From: an uncultured Ignavibacteria bacterium
GTDB taxonomy: Bacteria; Bacteroidota; Ignavibacteria; Tepidaquicellales; Tepidaquicellaceae
Direction: 5' to 3'
Assembly (NCBI GenBank): GCA_937872315.1
Contig: CALMST010000109.1
Coordinates: 1-36,823, forward strand
DNA: 36,823 nt
How positions within the stretch are numbered: position 1 is the first letter of the stretch; each line of letters starts with the position of its first letter. Shown here one piece after another: positions 1-8,078 of this stretch. The translations under genes were made by a program, and so were the position numbers. A model generated the notes under the pieces. It had not been told where the DNA came from, did no database searches, and saw only the letters and a program-made list of their open reading frames with translations.

Positions 1-1064
1 GGCATAACTTTCACCTGTGAATACATTATGGTTGCAAAAAGAATTTTACTAAAGTTATACTGAAGACCTCCGAAATATGCATAAGCCGGTAGAGCCGCAA
101 GCTGCCCGGGCTGACCTGTAACAGGCACTGCATTCAGTTCATCTATACTGAGATCCTGAACATAATTTCCAATACCTTTACCGTACAGTCCCTGAAAATA
201 GATCTGGGCTTTTTTTGTGATATCAACATTACCTGTAAGTGAAACCGCGGCTCCGGTTTCAGTTTGATTCTCATTCAGGTAATCATTCCTGTACAGCAGA
301 TTTCTGTAAATTCCTGAAAGTCTTACATGGCTTTCATCGAAATTGTATTCAAGATAGACGGGTATATCCGGTACATTTTGTTTCAGGCTGATAGTATTAG
401 CATAGCTGGTACTGAAGTCAGGCATTTCAGCCCCGATGCCAAATTCCCAGTTTTTTGAAAATGTCTTTGTATATCGTATCATAGTATTGACAGCTTCCGG
501 CATTGCATTCAGTCCGGTGTAGTTGACCGTTGTAGGAAAAGACGCAAGATCAACAAACGTACTCCAGTCCTGACCTAATTCGAAACCAATGTATTTTACA
601 TACACCTGGAAAAGGCTGAAGGTGCTTTCAGGACCTCTGAAATTTGCATTAACGTATCCTACAAGGTTTCCATTGCTTGTCTTATTGATAACTTTAAAAT
701 ATAGTGTTGAAGTATTAGCAAACATCTGATACTGTGAGTTCTGAATGGAATCTTTTGGGACATCAATGTCATAAGTCACGAAATCCAGATTATCGGTGAT
801 CCCGTCAAAGTCAAAAGAAGTTGTAAGATTAAAAAAACCGCCTATTCCTAAAGAGAATTTTCCTCCGGGTGAAGTAAATACAAAGCTTGGTATTTCAGAA
901 TTCCTGAACCAGTCGCTCTGTTCAGTCCGGAACGGAATCAGGGCTGAATCATTTTTGTTTTTTTCGGGAAAGTATTTTATTACTGAAGAATCCTGCTGAG
1001 CTTTAATAATGCAGTTAAATAAAAGTATAAATGTCAGAACAAAGAACGGAGTAAGAATTTTCAT
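1..1064 (-). CDS. Outer-membrane porin-like beta-barrel protein (DcaP-like), partial, C-terminus beyond window edge
   Basis: An open frame reads on the minus strand from an ATG at 1062-1064 to the window edge (354 codons, no stop). The start MKILTPFFVLTFILLF followed by NCIIKAQ is a signal peptide with cleavage probably after KAQ. After a polar linker, residues about 70-350 alternate hydrophobic and polar positions as in a transmembrane beta-barrel. Recognisable segments are GKFSLGIGGFFNLT, ANTSTLYFKV, FQVYVKYIGFELGQDWSTF and NTMIRYTKTFSKNWEFGIGAE. The order 'small barrel opening, then LGQDWSTF, then TMIRYT' resembles DcaP/porin-type trimeric outer-membrane channels of Bacteroidota and Proteobacteria. 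The assignment is by pattern memory, so 'porin-like' is firmer than 'DcaP'. It lies downstream of lon on the same strand, separated by a strong hairpin, so it is probably transcribed separately. The substrate cannot be told. Confidence 0.62.
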   Translation of the reverse strand, partial: MKILTPFFVLTFILLFNCIIKAQQDSSVIKYFPEKNKNDSALIPFRTEQSDWFRNSEIPSFVFTSPGGKFSLGIGGFFNLTTSFDFDGITDNLDFVTYDIDVPKDSIQNSQYQMFANTSTLYFKVINKTSNGNLVGYVNANFRGPESTFSLFQVYVKYIGFELGQDWSTFVDLASFPTTVNYTGLNAMPEAVNTMIRYTKTFSKNWEFGIGAEMPDFSTSYANTISLKQNVPDIPVYLEYNFDESHVRLSGIYRNLLYRNDYLNENQTETGAAVSLTGNVDITKKAQIYFQGLYGKGIGNYVQDLSIDELNAVPVTGQPGQLAALPAYAYFGGLQYNFSKILFATIMYSQVKVM

Positions 1065-1098
1065 AATTAAATTATTTGATCATTTGCCTTTGTTCTAT

Positions 1099-1132
1099 AT
1101 CACTTACCCAGGCAGTAGCATGGGTAAGTGAT
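1099..1132 (-). terminator. 12-bp perfect hairpin between lon and the porin gene
   Basis: ATCACTTACCCA (1099-1110) and TGGGTAAGTGAT (1121-1132) form a perfect 12-bp stem around a 10-nt loop. It sits 50 nt past the lon stop and 34 nt before the porin start, both on the minus strand. There is no U-run on either side, so it may be a factor-dependent terminator, an mRNA-stabilising hairpin in the porin leader, or a palindromic operator. The structure is certain; the role is inferred. Confidence 0.5.
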
Positions 1133-1181
1133 TGTATTTTAAAGTGTATTCTTATATAAGAGCAGTGTCTTTTTGCTTTTG

Positions 1182-3671
1182 TTATTTTTTAAATAAAACT
1201 TTCTTTTCCCTGAACACATACTTTATCCCGTCTTCTACTTTCTCTACAGGAATAATCTTCAGTTTCTCAAGTATCTCTTTCTGAATTTCAGCAAGGTCCT
1301 TTTCATTTTCTTTAGGGATCAGAACTGTCTTAATTCCGCTTCTGACAGCTGCCAGCAATTTTTCATTAAGTCCGCCTATAGGAAGAACATTTCCTCTCAA
1401 TGTGATCTCACCTGTCATTGCCACATCCGTTCTAACAGGACACTTAGTGATTGCTGAGAGCATAGCCATTATCATTGTGATACCGGCAGATGGTCCGTCT
1501 TTGGGTATTGCGCCTTCCGGCAGGTGAATGTGAATTTCTTTTTCCTTGAAAAATGACTCCGGTATTTTAAACAGCTTTGCATTTGATTTAATATAGGAGA
1601 ATCCTGCCTGAGCGGATTCTTTCATTATGTCACCGAGCTTTCCGGTAAGAATGAATTTGCTCGGACCTCTCATTATAGTAACATCCACATTCAGAATGTC
1701 TCCTCCCATAGAAGTCCAGGCAAGTCCTATTACAGAACCTACCATACTCTTTTCTCCATCGTTAGCCTGCTTCTGCTTGTATTTGTGAACTCCAAGATAT
1801 TTTTCAACAAGCTCAGGAGTAACTGTTACTTTCTTCCCGGATTTTTTAACATCAGTATTCTCTACTATAGCTCTTGTGATCTTTCTGATAACGGACGAGA
1901 TCTCGCGCTCAAGACTTCTTACTCCTGATTCGCGGGTGTATTCCTGAACTATTTTCATAACGACATTTTCCGGAAATTCCACCTGATCCGGTGTAAGTCC
2001 GTGCTCTTCGAGTTCTTTTGGAATGATATGCCGCTCGGCGATCTGAACTTTCTCAAAATCCAGATAGCTTCTCATTTCAATGATCTCCATCCTGTCCAGC
2101 AATGGCAGAGGAATATTGTAATACACATTAGCGGTTGTGATGAACAGCACATTTGACAGATCATAATCAACATCAAGATAATGATCATTGAATGACGCAT
2201 TTTGTTCCGGATCCAGTACCTCAAGCATTGCGCTTGAAGGATCCCCTCTGAAGTCATTGCTCATTTTATCTATCTCATCTATCAAAACAACCGGGTTTAC
2301 ACTTCCGGATTTTTTCATTGCCTGAATGATCTTACCGGGCATTGAACCGATGTATGTTCTTCTGTGTCCGCGGATCTCCGCTTCATCTCTGATACCTCCG
2401 ACGGATATTCTCACAAACTTTCTTCCGATAGCTCTTGCAATGGATTTACCGAGTGAGGTCTTTCCGACTCCAGGAGGTCCTACGAAACAAAGTATCTGAC
2501 CTTTCGGCGCCTTCTTGATATTTTTATCATGCAATAATTTCAGCACAGCCATAAGCTCGAGTATCCTGTCTTTTGCCTTATCAAGTCCGTAATGATCTTC
2601 GTCGAGAATTTTCTTGGCATGCTTCAGATCAAAATTATCTGTTGTGAAAATATTCCATGGTACGCTCACCATCCAGTCCAGATAATTTCTAAGAACTGAA
2701 TAATCAGGTGACATGGTCGGTAGTTTCTTAAGTTTTGTAAATTCTTCCATTGCCTTTTTCATCACCTGCTCGGGCATACCGCTTTTGTCAATTTGCTCTT
2801 TAAGCTTTATCAATTCAGGATCGGTCTCAGTGCCTTCGCCGAGTTCGTCCTGAAGGATCCTTATCTGCTCCTGTACTATGAATTTCCTCTGATTCTTCTG
2901 CATGGTCTGATAGATCTTTGCGTCTATCTCCTTTTCGACATTCAGGACTTCCATCTCCGAGCCCAGTAAAAACAGCACTTCATAAAACTGTTTATGCAGT
3001 TCATCTATTTCCAGAATATGCTGCTTTTTATGAACATTTGCGCTGATCGTAGATGCTATATAGAAAAGTTTTCTGTCAGGCTCTTTTATATTATCAAATG
3101 CTATGAGAGTTTCATGAGGGATAGTTCTGCTGGTTTTGACATAATCCGTAAACAGCTTTGCAGACTGCCTGATGAGAGCTTCGAGCTCGGTATCTTTATT
3201 TATGGGGTTTTGCTTTACCGTAATATCCGCAGTGATGAAATTATTACTGTAAAATTTACTGATCTTTGCTGTTACAAGTCCGTCAACCAGAACTTTAATC
3301 AGACCGTTAGGCAGTCGCAGCACCTGAATTATTTTAGCAACTGTACCGGTTTTGTATAAATTTTCAAAAGTCGGATCTTCTATTTTTTCATCAAGCTGAG
3401 TTACAAGCAATATGAATTTATCTTTTTCCACAGCTTTGTTGATTGCTGCTATGGATGATTCCCTTCCTGCAAGGATCGGGAACATCATATAGGGAAATAC
3501 TACAATGTCTTTTAAAGGAAGCACCGGAAGATTATCCGGAATTGTAGCCTTCAGATCGGGAATGCCGGACTGCCCGTCAAAGAGCACTTCCGCTTCACCG
3601 TCTTCGGGTATCTTTTTTGTAATTTCTTTGTGTTCGCTTTTAATTGTCTTTTCTGTTTTACTTTTTGCCAT
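1182..3671 (-). CDS. lon: Lon protease (ATP-dependent serine protease, La)
   Basis: This 829-residue protein has the three Lon parts in order. The N-terminal substrate-binding domain (about 45-245) opens with [20 protein letters not shown]. The AAA+ module (about 340-600) has Walker A GPPGVGKT at 398-405, Walker B VVLIDEID at 461-468 and the typical [16 protein letters not shown]. The C-terminal serine-lysine protease domain (about 640-825) has catalytic Ser728 in PKDGPSAG and Lys771 in [10 protein letters not shown]. The length is usual for bacterial Lon. It degrades damaged and regulatory proteins in the cytoplasm. The N-terminal extension of about 40 charged residues is common in the Bacteroidota/Chlorobi group. 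The start ATG at 3669-3671 lacks a clear Shine-Dalgarno sequence. It is transcribed away from the sulfur operon, with a 760-nt gap between them. Confidence 0.97.
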   Translation of the reverse strand: MAKSKTEKTIKSEHKEITKKIPEDGEAEVLFDGQSGIPDLKATIPDNLPVLPLKDIVVFPYMMFPILAGRESSIAAINKAVEKDKFILLVTQLDEKIEDPTFENLYKTGTVAKIIQVLRLPNGLIKVLVDGLVTAKISKFYSNNFITADITVKQNPINKDTELEALIRQSAKLFTDYVKTSRTIPHETLIAFDNIKEPDRKLFYIASTISANVHKKQHILEIDELHKQFYEVLFLLGSEMEVLNVEKEIDAKIYQTMQKNQRKFIVQEQIRILQDELGEGTETDPELIKLKEQIDKSGMPEQVMKKAMEEFTKLKKLPTMSPDYSVLRNYLDWMVSVPWNIFTTDNFDLKHAKKILDEDHYGLDKAKDRILELMAVLKLLHDKNIKKAPKGQILCFVGPPGVGKTSLGKSIARAIGRKFVRISVGGIRDEAEIRGHRRTYIGSMPGKIIQAMKKSGSVNPVVLIDEIDKMSNDFRGDPSSAMLEVLDPEQNASFNDHYLDVDYDLSNVLFITTANVYYNIPLPLLDRMEIIEMRSYLDFEKVQIAERHIIPKELEEHGLTPDQVEFPENVVMKIVQEYTRESGVRSLEREISSVIRKITRAIVENTDVKKSGKKVTVTPELVEKYLGVHKYKQKQANDGEKSMVGSVIGLAWTSMGGDILNVDVTIMRGPSKFILTGKLGDIMKESAQAGFSYIKSNAKLFKIPESFFKEKEIHIHLPEGAIPKDGPSAGITMIMAMLSAITKCPVRTDVAMTGEITLRGNVLPIGGLNEKLLAAVRSGIKTVLIPKENEKDLAEIQKEILEKLKIIPVEKVEDGIKYVFREKKVLFKK

Positions 3672-4383
3672 TATTTATATTAAAAATTTTAAGTTTTATG
3701 TCTTTTGTTAATGATTCCATTTCCGCAGATAACATAATACATATATGCTGCTCACTGTTTCAATCCTCCTCCTCGGAGTAATTTTAAATTAATTTAATTT
3801 TATGGGAGAAATAAACTTTTCGATAAATGTGAAATTATGCGGTAATGTTTAGGTGTAAAAGAATTTCCATCAATATAATTTTACTGTTTTAGAGATTCAA
3901 TTCTATTATAGTTAGATGTAAGACTCCGGACGCAATCTTGTCCAGAACGATTAATAAAAATTACTCTATTTCTGAATATAGAAAAATCTAACGGACTTTC
4001 TTTTGAAAGATCAAAAGCAAGCCGGCAAAGAAAAATCTCCCGCCGGTTATAAAAATAAATTATCGGAAAATCATTCGCTTTGGCGGCAAAAATTTCAACT
4101 CACCGCACGGCAGAAGATCACTGCCGTGCGTCTCAGACAGGATGTTTTTGCATTTCGCCAAAGCTCTGAATTTCTTGCGGCAATTTATCACAGGAGGATT
4201 GTTATATTTCACAGCTTGAAATCTTTGATTCTGAAGTGAATTTTATACAATTATTAATTTTACAAAATGTTTTGGACAGTTCTGCTCCAGACGTAAGACG
4301 CTGTACACAGGCTTTAATCCCGTCAGGGATTGCGAGTTTGCAGTTGCTAATGAGCATCGACACACCGAGGCAAATATTTGTTC
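3672..4383. other. Long intergenic region between lon and the arsR promoter
   Basis: I see no convincing gene here. It holds the lon leader (3672 onward on the minus strand), the first copy of the compound hairpin element (3996-4198) and a small perfect hairpin ATCCC-GTCA-GGGAT near 4318-4331. The rest is AT-rich without recognised sites. A short open frame across 4003-4239 only reads through the hairpin arms and is not taken as a gene. Confidence 0.6.
3996..4198 (+). repeat. Compound hairpin element, copy 1 (partly decayed)
   Basis: It has two parts. First is a small stem-loop, CTTTTGA (4000-4006)/TCAAAAG (4011-4017) with loop AAGA, extended by three more pairs past one mismatch. After the linker CAAAGAAAAATC comes a large hairpin. 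Its tip stem is GCACGGCAG (4105-4113)/CTGCCGTGC (4121-4129) with a 7-nt loop. Its middle stem is GCTTTGGCG (4077-4085)/CGCCAAAGC (4156-4164). The outer arms are imperfect. The unpaired stretches AATTTCAACTCACC before the tip and CTCAGACAGGA after it recur almost unchanged in copy 2 at 29129-29327, while the stems differ but stay paired. It could be a mobile palindromic (MITE- or REP-like) element or a structured RNA. Confidence 0.75.
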
Positions 4384-4414
4384 TTGACTATATGAATAAA
4401 TGTTCATATATTTG
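4384..4414 (+). promoter_or_regulatory. Bacteroidota-type promoter of the sulfur operon
   Basis: TTG at 4384-4386 is followed after exactly 20 nt by TATATTTG at 4407-4414, an exact match to the TAnnTTTG -7 element used by Bacteroidota primary sigma factors. The same bases also read as a fair sigma70 promoter, TTGACT-N17-TATATT. The predicted start of transcription is about 4420, leaving a leader of only about 13 nt before the ATG at 4433. The usp promoter at 8731-8761 has identical spacing, which supports both. Confidence 0.72.
4389..4410. promoter_or_regulatory. ArsR/SmtB-type operator inside the promoter spacer
   Basis: TATATGAA (4389-4396) and TTCATATA (4403-4410) form a perfect 8-bp inverted repeat around a 6-nt spacer. 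ATATGAA-N6-TTCATAT is the classic operator shape for ArsR/SmtB/CzrA repressors. It fills the gap between the -33 and -7 elements of the promoter and lies 22 nt upstream of an ArsR-family gene. Autorepression by steric block of RNA polymerase is the natural reading (inference). Confidence 0.75.
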
Positions 4415-4432
4415 TATACTTAATTATAAACA

Positions 4433-4750
4433 ATGCCAACAATAACCAAAAGAACGAACTTAAATGCAGAGCAGGTCACCAGAGTTGCTGAGATACTTAA
4501 AACTATCGGACATCCCGTAAGACTTGAAATACTCGAGGCACTTGAAGAAAAAGAGCCTCTTTCTGTTTCGGAGATTCAGGAAAGGATTAATCTTGATACA
4601 GAGCAATCGCTTCTGTCACATCATCTTATCAAAATGAAAGACAGGGGAATTCTTAAATGTGAGAAGAATGGTATGAATGTTATGTATCGTCTTGAAGACA
4701 GAAGTATTCTTAAGATATTTGATTGTATGCAGGCCTGCAGTTTGTTTTGA
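4433..4750 (+). CDS. ArsR-family transcriptional repressor, probable (per)sulfide sensor
   Basis: The protein has 105 residues, the usual ArsR length. It shows the winged helix-turn-helix: AEILKTIGHPVRLEILEAL (19-37), recognition region SLLSHHLIKMKDRGIL (59-74) and wing KCEKNGMNVMYRLED. Cysteines are at 76, 98 and 102; the last two form DCMQACSLF at the C-terminus. There is no ELCVCDL-type arsenic site in the DNA-binding helix. Its own operon encodes rhodanese, a persulfide dioxygenase fusion and YeeE/YedE transporters. This is the setting of BigR/SqrR-type persulfide sensors, which use a cysteine pair to relieve repression, although here the cysteine positions do not obviously match SqrR. 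It is the first gene of the operon, behind an operator that fits its own family. The ATG has no Shine-Dalgarno, only an A-rich leader. Confidence 0.82.
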   Translation: MPTITKRTNLNAEQVTRVAEILKTIGHPVRLEILEALEEKEPLSVSEIQERINLDTEQSLLSHHLIKMKDRGILKCEKNGMNVMYRLEDRSILKIFDCMQACSLF

Positions 4751-4815
4751 TGAGCCATGAATTTGCACGATTTAACACGAAAAAATAAACAATAAATCTT
4801 TAATCCGGAAAATCC

Positions 4816-5475
4816 ATGATAACCCGTGGCAAAAATATTACTAAATTAATTAACAAGTATAAATTGAATAGTTTAAAAAAAGAAAAAATACTCGATGAAA
4901 GCTTCTGGAATGAAAGATATTCAACCGGGCAGACCGGATGGGACATTGGGATGACTTCAAGACCGATCAAGGAATACACTGACTCGTTAGAAGATAGGAA
5001 CATCAGAATTCTTATTCCCGGATGCGGTAATGCTTATGATGCTGAGTATTTTTCGGAGCAGGGTTTTAATAATATACACTTGCTGGATATTTCAACAGAA
5101 CTAATGAATCACCTGACCCTCAAATTCAAAAACACTTCTAATATAAATTTAATAAACCGTGATTTTTTTAGTTACTTTCCTGATTCAAAATATGACCTGA
5201 TCATTGAACAGACTTTCTTTTGTTCACTTGATCCGGAGCTGAGAGAAAGCTATGCGAAAAAGATGCAAGAACTTTTAAAACCAAACGGCAGACTTGTAGG
5301 AGTGTTATTTGACAGAAAATTTGAATTTGACGGACCTCCATTCGGCGGATCGGAAGAAGAGTATCGAAAACTTTTCGGAAGATATTTTGATATTAAAGTT
5401 CTGGATAAGTGTTACAACTCAATTCCGGAAAGAGAAGGAACAGAATCTTTTATAAATTTAATTAATAAACAATAA
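4816..5475 (+). CDS. TPMT-like SAM-dependent thiol (chalcogen) methyltransferase
   Basis: A Rossmann-fold methyltransferase of 219 residues. The opening FWNERYSTGQTGWDIGMTSRP is the entry signature of the thiopurine S-methyltransferase family. Motif I ILIPGCGNAYDAEYF (about 64-78) binds SAM. The acidic residue after strand 2 (LLDIS) and the segment YDLIIEQTFFCSLDPELR follow, and the end is EREGTESFINLI. Bacterial members methylate sulfide, thiols, selenite or tellurite to volatile products. The first 25 or so lysine-rich residues precede the family domain, so a later start is possible, although no better ATG is seen. The stop overlaps the next start by one base (TAATG), so the two are translationally coupled. 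In this operon it could methylate H2S or persulfide-derived thiols (inference). Confidence 0.82.
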   Translation: MITRGKNITKLINKYKLNSLKKEKILDESFWNERYSTGQTGWDIGMTSRPIKEYTDSLEDRNIRILIPGCGNAYDAEYFSEQGFNNIHLLDISTELMNHLTLKFKNTSNINLINRDFFSYFPDSKYDLIIEQTFFCSLDPELRESYAKKMQELLKPNGRLVGVLFDRKFEFDGPPFGGSEEEYRKLFGRYFDIKVLDKCYNSIPEREGTESFINLINKQ

Positions 5476-6008
5476 TGACATACATAGGGATAATCATTGG
5501 AGCGGTAGCCGGTTTCCTTTACTGGAAATTCATAGGTTGTGAATCGGGTACATGTCCAATAACATCAAACAAATACATTTCAGTAACATACGGAGCGATA
5601 CTCGGATCTTTATTATTTTCAACTTTTGCCGGAGCCAGTACAAAAAGCAGCAGTTTCATAGATAAGTTTTTCAAAGATGACTCAACGGCAAAATATGTTA
5701 ATATCAGTGCGGAAGAAATGAAAACCCTGACAGAAGACAGCAATTATGTTATCGTAGATGTCAGGACCCCATCAGAGCTGGAAAGCGGGTATATACCAGG
5801 AACAGATGTATTTCTGGATTTCAACAAAGCTGAACTGGAAGATGAAATAGATAAACTCGACAGATCCAAAAATTATATAATATACTGCCACAGCGGAAAC
5901 AGAAGCGCCAAAGTCTGTAAGATCATGTCTGTAAAAGGTTTTACAAATGTATATAACCTTTCCGGGGGAATTATGAAATGGAATGGTGAACTAAAGGTCG
6001 ATAAATAA
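5475..6008 (+). CDS. Membrane-anchored rhodanese-like sulfurtransferase with N-terminal DUF6132-like segment
   Basis: 177 residues. The first 55 contain two hydrophobic helices (2-20 and 35-53) flanking the motif GCESGTCPITSNKYIS, which I recognise as the small DUF6132-like membrane domain with two conserved cysteines (22, 27). Residues about 75-175 form a single rhodanese domain: VIVDVRTPSELESGYIPG, then the active-site loop CHSGNRS with Cys138, then GFTNVYNLSGGIMKWN. It passes sulfane sulfur between thiols and probably faces the membrane. It starts inside the stop of the methyltransferase gene and sits 38 nt before the CstB-like gene. The membrane domain and rhodanese are often separate proteins, so the fusion is noteworthy. 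Function by family is solid; the acceptor is unknown. Confidence 0.85.
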   Translation: MTYIGIIIGAVAGFLYWKFIGCESGTCPITSNKYISVTYGAILGSLLFSTFAGASTKSSSFIDKFFKDDSTAKYVNISAEEMKTLTEDSNYVIVDVRTPSELESGYIPGTDVFLDFNKAELEDEIDKLDRSKNYIIYCHSGNRSAKVCKIMSVKGFTNVYNLSGGIMKWNGELKVDK

Positions 6009-6046
6009 ACACAAATTTTAATAAAATATAAAATAAAATAACAATC

Positions 6047-7465
6047 ATGAAAATCGAACAAATTTACACAGGATGTCTAGCACAAGGTGCATATTACATC
6101 ACAAGCAAAGATGAAGCTGTAATAATTGATCCGCTAAGAGAGATCAAACCATACATTGAAAGAGCCAAAAGGGACAACGTTAAGATCAAATACATACTTG
6201 AGACACACTTCCACGCTGATTTTGTAAGCGGTCACGTTGATCTTGCAAAAGCTACCGGCGCAAAGATCATTTACGGACCGACAGCCGCACCTGATTTTGA
6301 CTGCATAATTGCCGGAGACGGAGAGGAGTTTTCTGTAGGTGATATTAAAATAAAAGTTCTTCACACTCCCGGACACACGATGGAAAGTTCATGTTTTCTT
6401 TTAAAGGATGAGAACGGAAAAGATGCAGCATTATTTTCAGGAGATACGCTTTTTATCGGTGATGTGGGAAGACCTGATCTTGCTCAGAAAGCTGCGGATA
6501 TGACACAGGAGCAGTTAGCCGCGACTCTTTTCCATTCCCTCAGGGACAAAGTCATGACGCTTGCAGATGATGTAGTGGTCTATCCTGCTCATGGAGCCGG
6601 AAGCGCATGCGGTAAGAATATGAGTAAGGAAACCATCTCTACGATCGGAGCCCAGAAAAAAACCAATTATGCATTGAGAGAAAATATGACGGAAGAAGAA
6701 TTTGTAAAAGAGGTAACGGACGGACTGCTTCCTCCGCCGAGTTATTTTCCTATGAACGTTGCGATGAATAAAAAAGGATACGAGAACATTGATACAGTAA
6801 TGGAAAGGGGACTGCAGGCAATGAATGCTGAAGAGTTTGAAGCTGCTGCAAATGAAACAGATTCAATAATGCTTGACACAAGAAATGATGCCTTCTTTCA
6901 TAAAGCTTTTATTCCAAACAGTGTTAACATATCCCTTGACGGACAGTTTGCTCCGTGGGTAGGAACTCTGATCCCGGATGTAAAACAGCAAATACTTTTA
7001 ATTACAGAACCCGGAAAAGAAGAAGAATCAGTTATGAGGCTTGCAAGAGTCGGATATGATAAAGTGATCGGATATCTTAAAGGAGGAATTGAAACCTGGA
7101 TTAAAGCCGGAAAAGAAACTGATAAAGTAAACAGGATAAGTGTACTGGAATTTGAAAAATTGTATGATAAGGATAAATCAATAGTCATTGATGTCAGAAA
7201 GCCCGGTGAATACAATTCCGAGCATGTGGACGGAGCAATGAACATTCCGCTTGATTATATAAATGTTAACCTGGCTGAATTTCCAAAAGATAAAGAATTC
7301 GTGATACATTGCGAAGGCGGATACAGAAGCATGACCGCTGCTTCAATTTTGAAATCAAGAGGCTGGGAAAATTTCATGGAAGTTGAAGGCGGATATAGCA
7401 GCATTAAGGAAACAAATGTTCCGAAAACTGACTTTGCATGTCCTTCAAAGACACAAAAAGTTTAA
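6047..7465 (+). CDS. CstB-like persulfide dioxygenase-rhodanese fusion (MBL fold + two rhodanese domains)
   Basis: 472 residues in three domains. The metallo-beta-lactamase/persulfide dioxygenase domain (1-245) has the metal ligands THFHADFVSGH (His54, His56, Asp58, His63), HTPGH (His110), SGDTLF (Asp133) and YPAHGAGS (His182); Cys188 follows in GSACGK. A middle rhodanese homology domain (about 262-358) keeps the fold (IMLDTRNDAFFHKAFIPNSVNI) but carries ITEPGKEEE where the catalytic loop should be, so it lacks the active cysteine. The last domain (about 366-455) is an intact rhodanese with Cys422 in HCEGGYRS. This arrangement, with a dead middle domain, is that of Staphylococcus aureus CstB, which oxidises persulfides to thiosulfate. 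It would detoxify sulfane sulfur in the cytoplasm, consistent with neighbouring rhodanese and YeeE genes. Confidence 0.9.
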   Translation: MKIEQIYTGCLAQGAYYITSKDEAVIIDPLREIKPYIERAKRDNVKIKYILETHFHADFVSGHVDLAKATGAKIIYGPTAAPDFDCIIAGDGEEFSVGDIKIKVLHTPGHTMESSCFLLKDENGKDAALFSGDTLFIGDVGRPDLAQKAADMTQEQLAATLFHSLRDKVMTLADDVVVYPAHGAGSACGKNMSKETISTIGAQKKTNYALRENMTEEEFVKEVTDGLLPPPSYFPMNVAMNKKGYENIDTVMERGLQAMNAEEFEAAANETDSIMLDTRNDAFFHKAFIPNSVNISLDGQFAPWVGTLIPDVKQQILLITEPGKEEESVMRLARVGYDKVIGYLKGGIETWIKAGKETDKVNRISVLEFEKLYDKDKSIVIDVRKPGEYNSEHVDGAMNIPLDYINVNLAEFPKDKEFVIHCEGGYRSMTAASILKSRGWENFMEVEGGYSSIKETNVPKTDFACPSKTQKV

Positions 7466-7491
7466 ATATAAAATTTAAAAAATAAAAGAAA

Positions 7492-8064
7492 ATGCTTGAA
7501 TTAATAAAACAACCATGGCACTGGGCAATAAGCGGAGCCATGATAGGACTCATAGTCCCATTATTACTGGTGTTAGGGAATAAGAAATTCGGAATATCCT
7601 CTTCGTTCAGACATATATGCGCTGCTTGTTTTTCAGGGGATATTAAATTTTTTAAATATGACTGGAAGAAAGAGATATGGAATTTGTTTTTTGTCGGAGG
7701 GATAATAATCGGTGGTTTTATCGCATCGACATTTTTGTCAAATCCCGGACAGGAAATTCAGATAGCGGAAAGAACACTTGAAACTTTGAAAGGTTATGGA
7801 ATAAAAGACTTTTCATCTCTCTTACCCGCAGACCTGTTTAGCTGGGGAAATTTATTCTCACTCAAAGGCCTGATATTTTTTGTGATCGGAGGGTTTCTTG
7901 TGGGATTCGGGACCCGGTACGCCGGAGGCTGTACATCAGGACATTCAATTATGGGACTTGCAAATCTTCAGAAGTCATCTCTTGTTGCAACAGTATTCTT
8001 CATGGCTGGAGGATTTTTGTCAACGAATGTTTTTATTCCATTGATATTTAAATTCATAAACTGA
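7492..8064 (+). CDS. YeeE/YedE family membrane protein, first half-transporter (thiosulfate/sulfur transport)
   Basis: 190 residues with about five hydrophobic helices (11-29, 64-82, 124-142, 150-160, 164-185). The signature YAGGCTSGHSIMGLANL with Cys147 is the conserved sulfur-handling motif of YeeE/YedE proteins such as the thiosulfate transporter TsuA. A second cysteine pair HICAAC (43, 46) lies near the first loop. This is about half the length of TsuA. The gene immediately downstream carries the other half, as in PmpA/PmpB-type pairs found with ArsR-type repressors and persulfide dioxygenases. The gap to the preceding gene is 26 nt and to the next 14 nt, so it is in the operon. The cargo (thiosulfate, sulfite or a persulfide) cannot be decided. 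Confidence 0.85.
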   Translation: MLELIKQPWHWAISGAMIGLIVPLLLVLGNKKFGISSSFRHICAACFSGDIKFFKYDWKKEIWNLFFVGGIIIGGFIASTFLSNPGQEIQIAERTLETLKGYGIKDFSSLLPADLFSWGNLFSLKGLIFFVIGGFLVGFGTRYAGGCTSGHSIMGLANLQKSSLVATVFFMAGGFLSTNVFIPLIFKFIN

Positions 8065-8078
8065 AAAATTTTAAAATA

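Noticed and set aside
796-999. Plus-strand 67-codon frame inside the left-edge gene
   Set aside because: It is antisense to a well-formed minus-strand porin-like frame and has no recognisable features.
3757-3778. GTTTCAATCCTCC-like stretch resembling the start of some CRISPR repeats
   Set aside because: It occurs once; there is no second copy, no spacer-length periodicity and no cas gene in the window.
3996-4198. Idea that the hairpin element is a retron or group II intron RNA
   Set aside because: No reverse transcriptase or maturase gene is in the window, and the lengths and motifs do not fit either type as far as I can tell.
4003-4239. Open frame through the first hairpin element, similar in translation to a frame at 29189-29386
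   Set aside because: The similarity comes from the shared repeat DNA. The frames only read through palindromic arms, start with weak codons (one is TTG), and the two sequences differ in a stem-paired manner, not codon-wise.
4433-4750. Arsenic resistance as the role of the ArsR-family gene
   Set aside because: No arsB, arsC or acr3 gene is nearby, the classical arsenic-binding Cys motif is missing, and the operon is about sulfur transfer.
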